From: Holophagales bacterium
GTDB lineage: Bacteria > Acidobacteriota > Thermoanaerobaculia > Multivoradales > Multivoraceae
Length of the DNA: 64,000 nt
Direction: 5' to 3'
Assembly (NCBI GenBank): GCA_009843505.1
Contig: VYDI01000019.1
Location: 126,501-190,500, forward strand
Shown: positions 15,715 to 26,598 of the stretch, one piece after another
Position numbering within the stretch: the first letter of the stretch is position 1
How the letters are laid out: every line of letters begins with the position of its first letter
Made by a program: the position numbers and the translations under genes
The notes under the pieces: generated by a model
Told to the model about the DNA's origin: nothing
The model's database searches: none
The model's input: only the letters and a program-made list of their open reading frames with translations

Positions 15715-17544
15715 ATGTACTGCCAGGTCTGCGGGGCGCGGAACGAGGACGACGCGGAGTACTGCCAGCGCTGCCGGCAGAAGCTGATGGTGCTCTCCGG
15801 CTCCGCCGTCTCGGGCGAGGAGACCCTCGACGCCGGCGACGAGGAGTTTTCCCTCGACGAGCACCTGCTGGAGCGGATATCGATCCTGGAGGAGGTCCTG
15901 AAGCGCACCGGCGAGACGGTGCAGAAAGTCCTGAGCGCCATGGAGCGGCAGGAGGAGAGCATCCTCGTCCATCACGCGGGCATGCTGGCTCTGCGCGACC
16001 TGCTGGAGCGGCAGGACGTGATCAACACCGCCGAATGGAGCGATCTCTGGGAGTCCAAGATGGACTACCAGTTCCTCGTGCTGGAGAAGCGCGAGCGTTT
16101 CGCGGCGGTCAAGGACAGCATCCTGGGGCTCTACGAAGGGGCCCGGCGCTCCGCTTTCACTAAGCTCCTCGAGGAAGCGGAGCACGCGCTCAACGGCCTG
16201 GATATGGCGCGCGCGATGAAGGCGCTGGAGGCGGCTTCCGGCCTCGACCGCCGCAACCATGAATTGGCCCGGTTCCTGGGCGAATCGCACTTCCAGGAGG
16301 GCAAGCTGGAACGCGCGCTGAAGCACTTCGACCGCCTGCTGGCGGTCAAGCCGGACCACATCCAGGGTCTCGTCTACACCGGCGTCATCCAGCTCCAGCA
16401 GGGCGAAGAGCAGCGCGGCCAGGAACTCCTGGAGCGGGCCGTGATCCGGCACCCGGACGCGTTCCTGCCGCACTTCTGCCTGGGGGCGTCGCTCGCCGGC
16501 CGGGGGCAGTTGAAGTCCGCGGCCGCGTATCTTTCGCGCGCCGCCGAGATCGACGTCGTGCCGCAGGCGCTCTACCTGCTCGGCCGCTGCCACTACGAGA
16601 TGGGTCGGCCGGCCAGGGCGATCGAGTCGCTGGGCCGCGCGGTTCAGGTTGATCCCGCCTTCGAGGAGTGCCACCACCTGCTCGGTCTCTGCTACCTGGA
16701 CCGGGGCTGGAACCGCAAGGCGCTCGCCGCGTTTCGCACGGCGCAGCAGTTGAATCCGAGGCGCATGCGCTACCGCGACCTGGTTGCCTACCTCTCGGGG
16801 CGTTCGGGCGCCGACCTGCCCAGGACCAGCCCTGTCGCGGCGGACTGGGTCAGCCGCGGCGAGCAGGCGATCCGATCCGGCGACGCGCCGGAAGCGCTCC
16901 GCTGCTACCGCGAGGCGCTGGCGCTCGATCCGGACAACCCGGCGCTGCTGATGTCCTGTGCCCTCGCCTGCCTGCGGCTCGACCGCAGCCAGGAGATCCG
17001 CCCGCTGACCGAGCGGGTGCTCGCATCGAAGCCGGGCGAAATGCTGCGGGCGACCGCCTACGCGACCCTGATCGAGGCGCTGCGCAGCGAGGGCAAGTAC
17101 CGGGACGCGAACGACGCCGGGCAACGGCTGCTCGACGAGGCCGGTTCCAACTTCTCGAAGAGCATCGCCTACTACGAAATGGCATACAACCTGGCGGAGA
17201 TGGACGAGGATCTGGACCAGGCCCTCGACTTCGCGCGCCGGTCCCTGGAGCACGCCCCGGAGGAGTTGCGCCAGTTCCCGCTAGCCGCCCTCGGCTGGGT
17301 CCACTACAAGCGCCAGGAGCTGGACGAGGCGATCGAGTTCCTGTCCCAGTCGACCGAACTCGGACCGTCGACCGCGGCGCTCACCCGCCTGGGCATGGCG
17401 CTCCTGGCATCGGGCGACGAGGACGGGGCGCGCGGGGCCCTGGCTCAGGCCCGCCGACTCGACGAGCGCGGCGGCGCGATCGAGGAGAAGATGATGGAGT
17501 TCATGAAGGACTCCGCGCGCATCATCGAGCGGGTGCGGCGCTAG
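15715..17544 (+). CDS. Zinc-ribbon tetratricopeptide repeat protein
   Basis: 609 residues, apparently cytoplasmic. The first 22 residues are a zinc ribbon (Cys 3, 6, 17 and 20). A charged helical stretch follows, then many TPR units from about residue 140 to the end, for example GKLERALKHFDRLLAVKPDH, AIESLGRAVQVDPAFEEC and EALRCYREALALDPDNPAL. TPR arrays bind protein partners. No enzyme motif is present and no function can be assigned. It lies alone between proS and a convergent membrane gene. Confidence 0.8.
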   Translation: MYCQVCGARNEDDAEYCQRCRQKLMVLSGSAVSGEETLDAGDEEFSLDEHLLERISILEEVLKRTGETVQKVLSAMERQEESILVHHAGMLALRDLLERQDVINTAEWSDLWESKMDYQFLVLEKRERFAAVKDSILGLYEGARRSAFTKLLEEAEHALNGLDMARAMKALEAASGLDRRNHELARFLGESHFQEGKLERALKHFDRLLAVKPDHIQGLVYTGVIQLQQGEEQRGQELLERAVIRHPDAFLPHFCLGASLAGRGQLKSAAAYLSRAAEIDVVPQALYLLGRCHYEMGRPARAIESLGRAVQVDPAFEECHHLLGLCYLDRGWNRKALAAFRTAQQLNPRRMRYRDLVAYLSGRSGADLPRTSPVAADWVSRGEQAIRSGDAPEALRCYREALALDPDNPALLMSCALACLRLDRSQEIRPLTERVLASKPGEMLRATAYATLIEALRSEGKYRDANDAGQRLLDEAGSNFSKSIAYYEMAYNLAEMDEDLDQALDFARRSLEHAPEELRQFPLAALGWVHYKRQELDEAIEFLSQSTELGPSTAALTRLGMALLASGDEDGARGALAQARRLDERGGAIEEKMMEFMKDSARIIERVRR

Positions 17545-17548
17545 GCAC

Positions 17549-18481
17549 CTAAACGCCTGCGAACCATGGATCGCGGCGGCCGAGCCTGCTGTCCAGCGCG
17601 GCGCCGATGCCGACGCAGGTGACGATCGTCCAGGTCCAGCCGCCGACGTAGGGCGCGATCTTGACGACGCCCAGGACCAGAAGCCCGCACAGGGCGGCCG
17701 CCAGCGGCCGGCCCGCCAGGCCCAGGCGATCAGGCAGCAGACGGGCGCCCACCGCCAGGAACACCGCCACCGTGCCCCACAGCTTGCACACCAGGATCGC
17801 TACTCCACAAACGGCGAGCAGGGGCGCGCCGACCAGGGCCGGCGCCACCGCGGTCAGCACGGCGAAGGTCACGGCCACCGCGAGTACCGCCACCAGGCCG
17901 GCGAAGAAGTTGCGAAACGGTCGCTCGAGCACGCTCTGCGCCGTCGCCGTCAACGCCCGGTCGAAGCCGGCCGCCAGCACCAGCGTCACCAGCAGCCAGG
18001 CCAGCAGCAGGGCGAGGTTCAGCAGCGCCACCGCGGAGGACAGCGCTGCCTGGCCGAGCACCGGCCCTTCCGCGAGAACGACCAGCGAGGACGGCGCCCG
18101 CGGGTAGGCCACGGTCCGGCCCTCCACGACGGCGCCCGACTCGGCGTCCACCCGGCCGCCCAGCACGAACACGTCGCCGCCCAGCCGCGCCGGCGGACCC
18201 AGTTCGACATCGCCGCCGAGCACGATCACGTCGCCCGCGACGAAGCCGTCGATGCGGGCGTCGCCGTTGAGGACGACCGCGTCCGACCGCGCCTCGCCGC
18301 GAAGCTCCAGGTCTCGCCCGATGGCGAGTAGCTGGTCCCGGGCAACCGCGTCCGCATCGACGACCACGGCAGCGTCGTCGGTTCCCGGCGAGGACTCCGG
18401 CGCGACGCAGCTCAACGTCGCCGCGGCGAACGCGCACAGGACGAGGACAGGGACAGCCTGATGGAGCCGGAGTCTCACCAC
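17549..18481 (-). CDS. Bactofilin-like polymer-forming lipoprotein with C-terminal membrane domain
   Basis: 310 residues from GTG 18481. The N-terminus is a signal peptide with a lipobox-like LSCV. Residues about 40-130 show short beta-helix-type repeats (DAVVLNGDARIDGFVAGDV, VIVLGGDVELGPPARLGGDV) like polymer-forming bactofilin/DUF8173 regions. About five hydrophobic segments follow from residue 140. Such proteins sit in the inner membrane with an extracytoplasmic beta-helix; their role is undefined. It is next to a sigma/anti-sigma pair on the same strand, which may regulate it. Confidence 0.65.
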   Translation of the reverse strand: MVRLRLHQAVPVLVLCAFAAATLSCVAPESSPGTDDAAVVVDADAVARDQLLAIGRDLELRGEARSDAVVLNGDARIDGFVAGDVIVLGGDVELGPPARLGGDVFVLGGRVDAESGAVVEGRTVAYPRAPSSLVVLAEGPVLGQAALSSAVALLNLALLLAWLLVTLVLAAGFDRALTATAQSVLERPFRNFFAGLVAVLAVAVTFAVLTAVAPALVGAPLLAVCGVAILVCKLWGTVAVFLAVGARLLPDRLGLAGRPLAAALCGLLVLGVVKIAPYVGGWTWTIVTCVGIGAALDSRLGRRDPWFAGV

Positions 18482-18490
18482 GGGCGGACC

Positions 18491-18496
18491 ATCGTA
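18491..18496 (-). promoter_or_regulatory. TANNNT box (TACGAT) before bactofilin-like gene
   Basis: TACGAT on the minus strand ends 9 nt before the GTG at 18481; no Shine-Dalgarno lies between. Confidence 0.35.
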
Positions 18497-18530
18497 GCCG
18501 CCGGAGCAAGGCGGTGTCGGGGCGCCGGCC

Positions 18531-19115
18531 CTAGCGGCGGGATCGTTGCCGCGCCGACGCTCTCGAACCCCGCCGGAGCAGCGAGAACAGGAGACCGGTC
18601 AGGCCGACGACCGCCGCGCCGCCGAACAGCAGGGCCGGCGTCGCCGGCGCCAGGGCGGAGGACATGGCCACGTTGAGGCCGCGCCAGGAGGCGTCGAGCA
18701 GGCCGGCGCCGAGCATGCCGAGGGTCACCGTGAAGTCGAACAGGGTCGCCGCCGCGGAAGCCGCCGAACCGGCCGCCGGCGCCAGCGTCGCGAGGACCGC
18801 CAGAGCGCCGCCAAACACCGCGACCAGGGCGGCGGCGGCCACCATGGCGCGACGGCGGCCGGCGCGGAGTCGCGTGCGAGGTGGAGCGCTGATGTCGATC
18901 GCCAGCGGCTCCGGCGCGAGCCGTTCCGCCGCCAGGAGTTCGTGGAGCGCCGAGAGACCCCGCGCCTCGTCCCGGCACGCCGCGCAGCCCGCCAGGTGCT
19001 GCTCCGCCAACCGGCGCTCCGCCTCGCTGACGGCGCCGTCGACGTAGGCGTCGATCAACTCCGCCTGGGAACAGGCGCCATTCTCCATGACCGTCGACCT
19101 GTCTGAACTCGTCAT
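18531..19115 (-). CDS. Anti-sigma factor with zinc-finger (zf-HC2) domain
   Basis: 194 residues. The N-terminal domain has EQHLAGCAACRDEA, the H-x3-C-x2-C motif of zinc anti-sigma domains that hold ECF sigma factors inactive. A transmembrane helix follows (MVAAAALVAVFGGALAVLATL, about 90-110) and further hydrophobic segments occur near residues 125-180. It begins 23 bp after the ECF sigma gene on the same strand, the standard arrangement. The sensed signal is unknown. Confidence 0.85.
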   Translation of the reverse strand: MTSSDRSTVMENGACSQAELIDAYVDGAVSEAERRLAEQHLAGCAACRDEARGLSALHELLAAERLAPEPLAIDISAPPRTRLRAGRRRAMVAAAALVAVFGGALAVLATLAPAAGSAASAAATLFDFTVTLGMLGAGLLDASWRGLNVAMSSALAPATPALLFGGAAVVGLTGLLFSLLRRGSRASARQRSRR

Positions 19116-19138
19116 CGCCGTTTTACTCCCGCCGTCCG

Positions 19139-19726
19139 TCAGTCGGTGAGGTAGTCGGCCAGCCGCGCCTTCAGCATCCGGCGGCCGCGAAACAACTTGT
19201 TCTTGACGGTGCCCAGGGGCATGCCCTTGAACTCCGCGATCTCTTCGTAGGTCATCTCGGCGAAGTGTCTCAACTGGATCAACTCGCGGTACTCCTCTTT
19301 CAGCCCGTCGATCGCGGCGCCGATGGCCTGGCGCCGTTCCACGTTCCGCAGCGTCCGGTAAGGGTCCCTTTCCTCGCTCTCAAACTCCCGCTCCTGCGTC
19401 TGCCCGTCCACCCCGACCCGTTGCATCGGCACCAGCTTCAGGCGACGCTTCCGGATCAGGTCGATCGCGGCGTTCTTCGCCACCCGAAACAGCCATGTCG
19501 AGAACCGGTACTTGGGGTTGTAACGGTCGAGGGCCCGGTAGACCCTCAGAAACACTTCCTGCGAAAGCTCTTCGGACTCCTGGAAGTTGCCGAGGAAGCG
19601 ATTCAGGTAGTTGATCAGCCGGCCCCGATACCTCTCCACGAGATCGGTGTACAGGGCGGCGTCGCCGTCCAGAATCGCAGCCACCAACTCTTCGTCGGTC
19701 GCCCGAGTTGCCTCCACAGCCTTCAC
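19139..19726 (-). CDS. ECF-type RNA polymerase sigma factor (RpoE-like)
   Basis: 195 residues from GTG 19726. Region 2 is seen as NYLNRFLGNFQESEELSQEVFLRVYRAL with KYRFSTWLFRVAKNAAID, and region 4 as LIQLRHFAEMTYEEIAEFKGMPLGTVKNKLFRGR. It has no region 1 or 3, as expected for ECF sigma factors. It directs RNA polymerase to stress or envelope promoters and is controlled by the zinc anti-sigma encoded next. It is divergent from the ccm operon. Confidence 0.93.
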   Translation of the reverse strand: MKAVEATRATDEELVAAILDGDAALYTDLVERYRGRLINYLNRFLGNFQESEELSQEVFLRVYRALDRYNPKYRFSTWLFRVAKNAAIDLIRKRRLKLVPMQRVGVDGQTQEREFESEERDPYRTLRNVERRQAIGAAIDGLKEEYRELIQLRHFAEMTYEEIAEFKGMPLGTVKNKLFRGRRMLKARLADYLTD

Positions 19727-19842
19727 CTACGTCGCCCGCTTCCGATTGTTGCGACCTCCACCGCGGGCTGCTGTAGCCTTTCCGCCCGCGGCACGGGCGG
19801 CCGCCGCCCTCCACCGCGCCGCAGAGAGTAACCGGGTCACCC

Positions 19843-20535
19843 TTGGCAAACCTGATCCACGCACGCGGCCTGGGCATCCGGTTCGGACTTCACTGGGCGC
19901 TGGCCCACGTCGACCTCGACTTCGAGGCGGGGGGGCGGCTGCTGCTGGCCGGCGCCAACGGTTCCGGCAAGACGACCCTGCTGAGACTGATCGCGGGGCT
20001 CAGGCGGCCGACGGCGGGTGAACTCACCGTCGCCGGAAGGCGGCCCTTCGAGGATCGCGCCGGCGCCCGGCGTGAGCTGTCCCTGGTCTCCCATCACGAC
20101 TATCTCTACGACCGGCTGACCGCGATGGAGACGCTGCGGCTCTGGAGCGACCTGAGCCACGCCGGTTCGGGCCGCGAGCGGCTCGCCGACCTGCTCGAAG
20201 AGGTCGGGCTCGAAGCCGCGGCCGACCGCCAGGTGGGCGGCTTCTCCGCCGGCATGAGAAAGCGGCTGATCCTCGCCCGCTGCCGTCTCGAGAGTCCGCG
20301 CCTGCTGCTTCTCGACGAACCGTTCGCGGCGCTCGATCCGGAGGGCCAGGCCCTGGTCGAGCGCTGGATCGAACGCTTCGCGGACGGCGGCGGCTCCCTG
20401 ATCGTCGCATCCCACGCGATCGAGCGGGCATCCCGTCTATGCCGGCAGGCGCTCCTGCTGGAGCAGGGCCAGGCCGCCTGGCAGGGCGAAGCCGCCGGGC
20501 TCGACGCCGCCTGGAGGCGGAGGCTCGGACAGTGA
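19843..20535 (+). CDS. ccmA: Heme exporter ATP-binding protein CcmA
   Basis: 230 residues from TTG 19843. Walker A is GANGSGKTT, the signature is GGFSAGMRKRL, and Walker B is LLLLDEPFAALDP. CcmA with CcmB forms the ABC transporter that releases holo-CcmE in System I cytochrome c maturation. The following ccmB GTG overlaps its stop (GTGA). TTG is the only plausible start near the conserved N-terminus (IHARGLGIRFG). Confidence 0.9.
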   Translation: MANLIHARGLGIRFGLHWALAHVDLDFEAGGRLLLAGANGSGKTTLLRLIAGLRRPTAGELTVAGRRPFEDRAGARRELSLVSHHDYLYDRLTAMETLRLWSDLSHAGSGRERLADLLEEVGLEAAADRQVGGFSAGMRKRLILARCRLESPRLLLLDEPFAALDPEGQALVERWIERFADGGGSLIVASHAIERASRLCRQALLLEQGQAAWQGEAAGLDAAWRRRLGQ

Positions 20536-21212
20536 AACTGGTGCGCCCCGTGCTGGTGCTCCTGCTGAAGGACCTGCGGGTCGAGTGGCGGGGACGGGTC
20601 CGCTTCCTGTCGATCGTCCTGTTCGGCGGCATCACCCTGGTCCTGTTCTCCTTCGCGATCGACGCCGAGGGCGACCTGGCGGCGACGATGGCGCCGGGCT
20701 TTCTCACCCTGGCCCTGCTGCTCAGCTCGACCCTGGGTCTCTCCGAGTCGTTTCGCGTGGAGCGCGAGAACCGCTCCCTCGAGGGCCTGCTGCTGCTGCC
20801 GGTCGAACCGGCGGTCCTGTTCTACGCCAAGGCGATGGGGAACTTCGTCTTCCTCGCGATGCTGGCGCCGGTGCTCGTGCCCTCGGCGATCATCCTCTAC
20901 AGCGTCGAAACCGGCCCTGCCGGCTTCGTCGGCGTGATCGCCGTCTGGCTGCTCGCCGCGGCGGCACTCGCCGCCCCGGGAACGCTGTACGCCGCGATGA
21001 CCAGCCGGGCCGCGAGCCAGGACGTCCTGCTGCCCCTGCTTCTCTTCCCGCTGGTCATCCCGGTGCTGATCGCGTCGGTCAAGAGCGCGGAGCTGCTGCT
21101 CCACGGGGATCCGATGAACCAGGCCCCGAGCTGGTTCCTGCTGCTGGTCGCCTTCGATGTAATCTACTGGGCGCTCGGAGGCGTGCTGGCAAGGGTCGCG
21201 ATGGAGGAATAG
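20532..21212 (+). CDS. ccmB: Heme exporter membrane protein CcmB
   Basis: 226 residues from GTG 20532, which overlaps the ccmA stop. Six hydrophobic segments are visible; LLLKDLRVEWRGR, LGLSESFRVERENRSLEGLLL and PLLLFPLVIPVLIA match CcmB. It is the inner-membrane partner of CcmA. The in-frame ORF extends 31 codons upstream inside ccmA and is not expected to be translated. Confidence 0.92.
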   Translation: MKLVRPVLVLLLKDLRVEWRGRVRFLSIVLFGGITLVLFSFAIDAEGDLAATMAPGFLTLALLLSSTLGLSESFRVERENRSLEGLLLLPVEPAVLFYAKAMGNFVFLAMLAPVLVPSAIILYSVETGPAGFVGVIAVWLLAAAALAAPGTLYAAMTSRAASQDVLLPLLLFPLVIPVLIASVKSAELLLHGDPMNQAPSWFLLLVAFDVIYWALGGVLARVAMEE

Positions 21213-21249
21213 GGCCTTCGCGCGGGACCCGAAAGGGAGCAAACGAAAC

Positions 21250-21441
21250 GTGGACGGCGTTATAGTCGGCGGTTGGGGATGGGTCATCGCCGCCTATGCA
21301 TCGGCCGGCGTGGCTCTCGCCTTCTACGTCTACAGCCTGTTCGTCCGCCGGCGGCGGGTCGACGCCAGGGCGCACTCCCGGAATCAGAGCCCCTCACAGG
21401 ACCAGAGCCATGAGCACGGAACCCACGACCCCGACGCCTGA
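21250..21441 (+). CDS. ccmD: CcmD-like small heme exporter protein
   Basis: 63 residues with one transmembrane helix (GWGWVIAAYASAGVALAFYVYSLF, trimmed here to its core AAYASAGVALAFYVY) followed by RRRR and a hydrophilic tail. Size, topology and location between ccmB and ccmE identify CcmD, which helps release CcmE. It overlaps ccmE by 32 bp. The gap between ccmB and this gene is only 37 bp, so ccmC is not here. Confidence 0.75.
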   Translation: MDGVIVGGWGWVIAAYASAGVALAFYVYSLFVRRRRVDARAHSRNQSPSQDQSHEHGTHDPDA

Positions 21442-21897
21442 CGCCGGACCCGCTCCCAGGACCCGGCGGCTTCTCCTGCTGGCCGCCGGCGGCGCCGTGG
21501 CCGTGGCGCTCTCGGTGCTGGCCTTCGGCGACGTCGGCGAGAACCTCGTCTACTACTGGACTCCCACCGAGCTCCACGAGGCCGGCGACGAGGCGGTCGG
21601 AGCGAGCATCCGGCTCGGCGGCCTGGTCGAGAAGGACTCCGTCAGCCGGAGCGACGATGGCCTGACCCTCGAGTTCACGGTCACCGACGGCCAGTCGCAG
21701 GTCGATGTCCGCACCACCGCCGTGCCCCCGGCCATGTTCCGGGAGGGCATCGGCGTCGTGCTCGAGGGGACGATGAGCGAGAGCGGCCAGTTCACGACCG
21801 CGCGGCTCATGGTCAAGCACGACAACGAGTACCAGGCGCCAGACGTCGAAGACCAGCGCAGCATGGAGGAGTTGATCGAGTCCATGCAGTTCGACAC

Positions 21898-21901
<4 letters not shown>
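21410..21901 (+). CDS. ccmE: Cytochrome c maturation heme chaperone CcmE
   Basis: 163 residues from ATG 21410. One N-terminal membrane anchor (LLLLAAGGAVAVALSVLAF), then the periplasmic OB-fold with SIRLGGLVEKDSV and LEFTVTDG. The heme-binding motif KHDNEY supplies the covalent-heme His and the axial Tyr. The ORF could start further upstream at 21296, but that part lies in ccmD and has no CcmE features. Confidence 0.92.
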
Positions 21902-23894
<1,993 letters not shown>

Positions 23895-23898
<4 letters not shown>

Positions 23899-24431
23899 AC
23901 CGCAAGGTCCTGCTCGTGGGTCTCGGCATCTCGCTGCCGCTGCTCGTGCTGCTCGGGTTCGGCTTCCGGCACGACCCGCAGATCGTCGAGTCGCCGCTGG
24001 TCGGCAAGCCGGCGCCCAACTTCCGGCTCGCCGACCTCGACGGCAACATCGTCGATCTGGCGGAGCTTCGCGGCCGGCCGGTCATCGTCAACTTCTGGGC
24101 CACCTACTGCGTGCCTTGCTGGGCCGAGCACCCGCTGCTCCTGGAAGGCTCGCGTCGCTGGCAGGGCGAGATCCACTTCCTCGGCGTCATCTTCCAGGAC
24201 GACCCCGACCTGATCGCGCAGTTCACCGCCGAGTACGGACGCTGGGGACCGTCCCTGATCGACGAGGGTGGCCGGGTCGCGATCGCCTACGGCGTCTACG
24301 GCCCGCCGGAGACCTTCTTCATCGGCCGCGACGGCGTGATCGTCGACAAGGCGATCGGCGCGGTAGCGCCGGAACAGCTCCTGAGCGTCGCCAACCGCAT
24401 GCTCGCGCAGTCCGCCGCGGCGACCGGCTGA
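23895..24431 (+). CDS. ccmG: Thioredoxin-fold cytochrome c maturation protein CcmG/DsbE
   Basis: 178 residues from ATG 23895 (overlap ATGA with ccmF). An N-terminal anchor, then a periplasmic thioredoxin fold with ATYCVPCWAEHPLLL (CVPC active site) and the cis-Pro segment GVYGPPETFFI. It keeps the apocytochrome CXXCH thiols reduced before heme attachment. Confidence 0.93.
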
Positions 24432-24432
24432 C

Positions 24433-24990
24433 ATGCGACGCGCGACCGCCCTTCCGGGGCTGCTGGCGCTGCTGGCCGCGTTGGCCCTGGCGGCGCCGGG
24501 GTCGGCCCAGGAGCCCGATATGACTCCGCGAGTCGCTCTGCCCCCGGCCGAGGGCGAGTACCGGCCCGGGCTGGGCGTCGAGACCTCCCACGAGTTGGGC
24601 GATCCTCTCGGCCGTCCCCTCTCAGGCGACGAACTCGACCGCGCGGTAGCCGAGGTCGCCGCCGACATCCGCTGTCCCAAGTGCCAGGCCCTCTCGATCG
24701 CCGATTCCGGCGCCGCGTCGGCGCAGGCGATGCGGGCGGAGGCGCGGTCCCTGCTGTCCCAGGGCTACACCCGCGAGCAGGTCGTCGGCTACTTCGAGCA
24801 GCGCTACGGCGAGTTCGTGCTGCTCGAGCCGCGGGCGCGCGGGCTCAACCTGATCGTCTGGGCGGCCCCCGCCGGGATCGTCCTGGTCGGCGGCCTGCTG
24901 GTCGTCCTTCGGCTGCGGCAACGCCGGCGCAGCGGCGACGAGGGCCTGGACACCTACCTGCGACAGGTGGAGCAGGAGACCACGACCTGA
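24433..24990 (+). CDS. ccmH: Cytochrome c maturation protein CcmH
   Basis: 185 residues with a signal peptide. DIRCPKCQALSIADSGA carries the redox CPKC pair, followed by MRAEARSLLSQGYTREQVV and YGEFVLLEPRARGLNL, the conserved CcmH three-helix domain, then a membrane helix. It works with CcmG on apocytochrome thiols. The stop overlaps the apparent CTG start of the CcmI-like gene. Confidence 0.92.
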   Translation: MRRATALPGLLALLAALALAAPGSAQEPDMTPRVALPPAEGEYRPGLGVETSHELGDPLGRPLSGDELDRAVAEVAADIRCPKCQALSIADSGAASAQAMRAEARSLLSQGYTREQVVGYFEQRYGEFVLLEPRARGLNLIVWAAPAGIVLVGGLLVVLRLRQRRRSGDEGLDTYLRQVEQETTT

Positions 24991-25910
24991 CTGTCGTTGC
25001 GACGATCGCCCTCGTCGCCGCCGTCCTCGCGGGTCTGGGAGTCGGGTTCGCCTTCCTGCCCCGGGAGGCCGCGGCACGCGCGGCCGCGCTCGAGCTTCAG
25101 CGCGCCGACCTGCTGAACCGGCGCGAGGACCTGCTCGCGCGGCTGAAGCAGGAAGGCCTGGAAACCGCCGACCGCCGCCGGCTCCAGGTGTCCACAGCCC
25201 GCGTGCTGAAGGAACTCGACGAGGTCGAGGAGGCGATCGCCGGCATCGCCCCGCCAGGCGGCGCAAAGGGGCGGGAAGCCGCGCCGGCCGGCCGCGCCTT
25301 CGTCCAGGCGCACCCCCTGCTCTCCGGCGTCCTGCTCGGCGGCGGCGTGGTCGGCCTGGTCGCCGCGCTGGTCATCTGGGCGCAGTTCGACGCCCGGCCC
25401 GATCCGCAAGCCGAGCAGGCGATGGCGCAGGGTGGCGGCGAGACGGACTTCCGCGGCCAGCCGCCGCTCCCGCCCGAGCTGGTGGCCCGAGCCGAGGAAC
25501 TGCGCCAGCAGATCGACGCCGATCCCTCGGATATCGACGCGATGCGCGCCCTGATGCAACTGATGCTCGCCAACGGCCGCGCCTTCGACGCCTTCCAGAC
25601 CGCGCAACTCGCGCTGCAGGTCGCCCCCGAAGACCCCGACGCGCACTTCGTCTCGGGCATCGTGCGCCTCCAGATGGGCCAGACACAGGTCGCCCTCGAC
25701 GCTCTTGACCGGTCGCTCCGAAGCGACCCCGGTCACGAGCAGGCAGCCCTGATGCGCGGTCTCCTCCTGCTGCAACTCGGCGACCGCGACGGCGCCATCG
25801 CGACCTGGGAGAGCGCCAACGCCGCCCGCGCCAGCCCCCGCCTCGAGCAGGTCACCACGATGGCCCGCGAAGGCAGGACGGTCGACGAGATCGTCAACAG
25901 CCCGCTCTGA
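24987..25910 (+). CDS. ccmI: CcmI-like TPR apocytochrome c chaperone, apparent CTG start
   Basis: 307 residues if started at CTG 24987. Two membrane segments (about 3-23 and 111-131) flank a charged linker, then TPR units (NGRAFDAFQTAQLALQVAPE, QTQVALDALDRSLRSDP). This is the CcmI domain that in E. coli is the C-terminal half of CcmH. No ATG, GTG or TTG in this frame precedes the first membrane segment; the CTG sits inside CTGA with the ccmH stop and has a GGAG about 9 nt upstream. CTG initiation or a ccmH-ccmI frameshift are the two explanations. Confidence 0.85.
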   Translation: MTVVATIALVAAVLAGLGVGFAFLPREAAARAAALELQRADLLNRREDLLARLKQEGLETADRRRLQVSTARVLKELDEVEEAIAGIAPPGGAKGREAAPAGRAFVQAHPLLSGVLLGGGVVGLVAALVIWAQFDARPDPQAEQAMAQGGGETDFRGQPPLPPELVARAEELRQQIDADPSDIDAMRALMQLMLANGRAFDAFQTAQLALQVAPEDPDAHFVSGIVRLQMGQTQVALDALDRSLRSDPGHEQAALMRGLLLLQLGDRDGAIATWESANAARASPRLEQVTTMAREGRTVDEIVNSPL

Positions 25911-25953
25911 CCGGCGGCGCGACGGCAGCGGCTGAACACCCGCCCCCCGAACG

Positions 25954-26457
25954 TCAGTCCCCCAACTTCAGCCGCCGGATGATCTCCGCCGCGACATCCC
26001 GTTTTCGTTCCGTCCCCCGGGTTCGGATCCTCAGGTCCGCCTGCCGGTACGACTCGAGCCGGCTCTCGTAGAGCGCCCGCGCCTGGTCCGGCGACTCGAA
26101 CAGCGGGCGGCGCTTTGGGGACTGCTGGGCGCGGCGGCAAAGAGCTTCCCACGGCGGATCGAGCCAGACGCTGGTGCCCAGCTCGGCAATCAGGCGACGA
26201 TTCCGTTCCAGAGTGAACACACCGCCGCCGGTGGCGATCACTGCCTGGTCGATCGCAGCGCAGCGTTCGAGGGCTGCCGTCTCTCGGTCGCGGAAGTAGC
26301 TCTCGCCGCGTTCGACGATCAGGTCGGCCACCGGCCGGCCCTCTTGCTCGGCGATCTCCGTGTCGAGATCCAGGAAGGCCCAGCCCAGCGACCGGGCCAG
26401 CCGCCGGCCGATCCGGCTCTTGCCGGCCGCCATGAAGCCGACGAGGAAGACGCGCAT
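25954..26457 (-). CDS. aroK: Shikimate kinase
   Basis: 167 residues. MRVFLVGFMAAGKSRIGRRL holds Walker A, AFLDLDTEI and the FRDRE motif bind shikimate, and ATGGGVF is the conserved GGG loop; PLFESP is the lid region. It phosphorylates shikimate in the aromatic amino acid pathway. It is convergent to ccmI and immediately followed upstream by a 38-residue membrane protein gene on the same strand. Confidence 0.93.
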   Translation of the reverse strand: MRVFLVGFMAAGKSRIGRRLARSLGWAFLDLDTEIAEQEGRPVADLIVERGESYFRDRETAALERCAAIDQAVIATGGGVFTLERNRRLIAELGTSVWLDPPWEALCRRAQQSPKRRPLFESPDQARALYESRLESYRQADLRIRTRGTERKRDVAAEIIRRLKLGD

Positions 26458-26473
26458 GGCAAAGCCGAAACGG

Positions 26474-26590
26474 TCAGTCGCCGTGCTTCTGCGCCCGCTC
26501 GCTCTTCAACGCCCGCACGAGGAAGAACGTGAAGCCGCCCCACACAAAGCCGCCGATCAGAACCAGGACGAGGATGGCGAGCGGGGACAT
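26474..26590 (-). CDS. 38-residue single-helix membrane protein, MetS-like
   Basis: The ORF starts at ATG 26590 and ends at TGA 26474. The product has one hydrophobic helix (SPLAILVLVLIGGFVWGG), then FFLVRALKSERAQKHGD. The helix ending in WGG resembles the MetS family of small subunits of methionine/alanine importers. No sodium symporter lies nearby, so that role is uncertain; other single-helix accessory proteins look similar. A TATAGT box lies 8 nt before the ATG, which supports real expression. Confidence 0.55.
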   Translation of the reverse strand: MSPLAILVLVLIGGFVWGGFTFFLVRALKSERAQKHGD

Positions 26591-26598
26591 CGGGCAGG

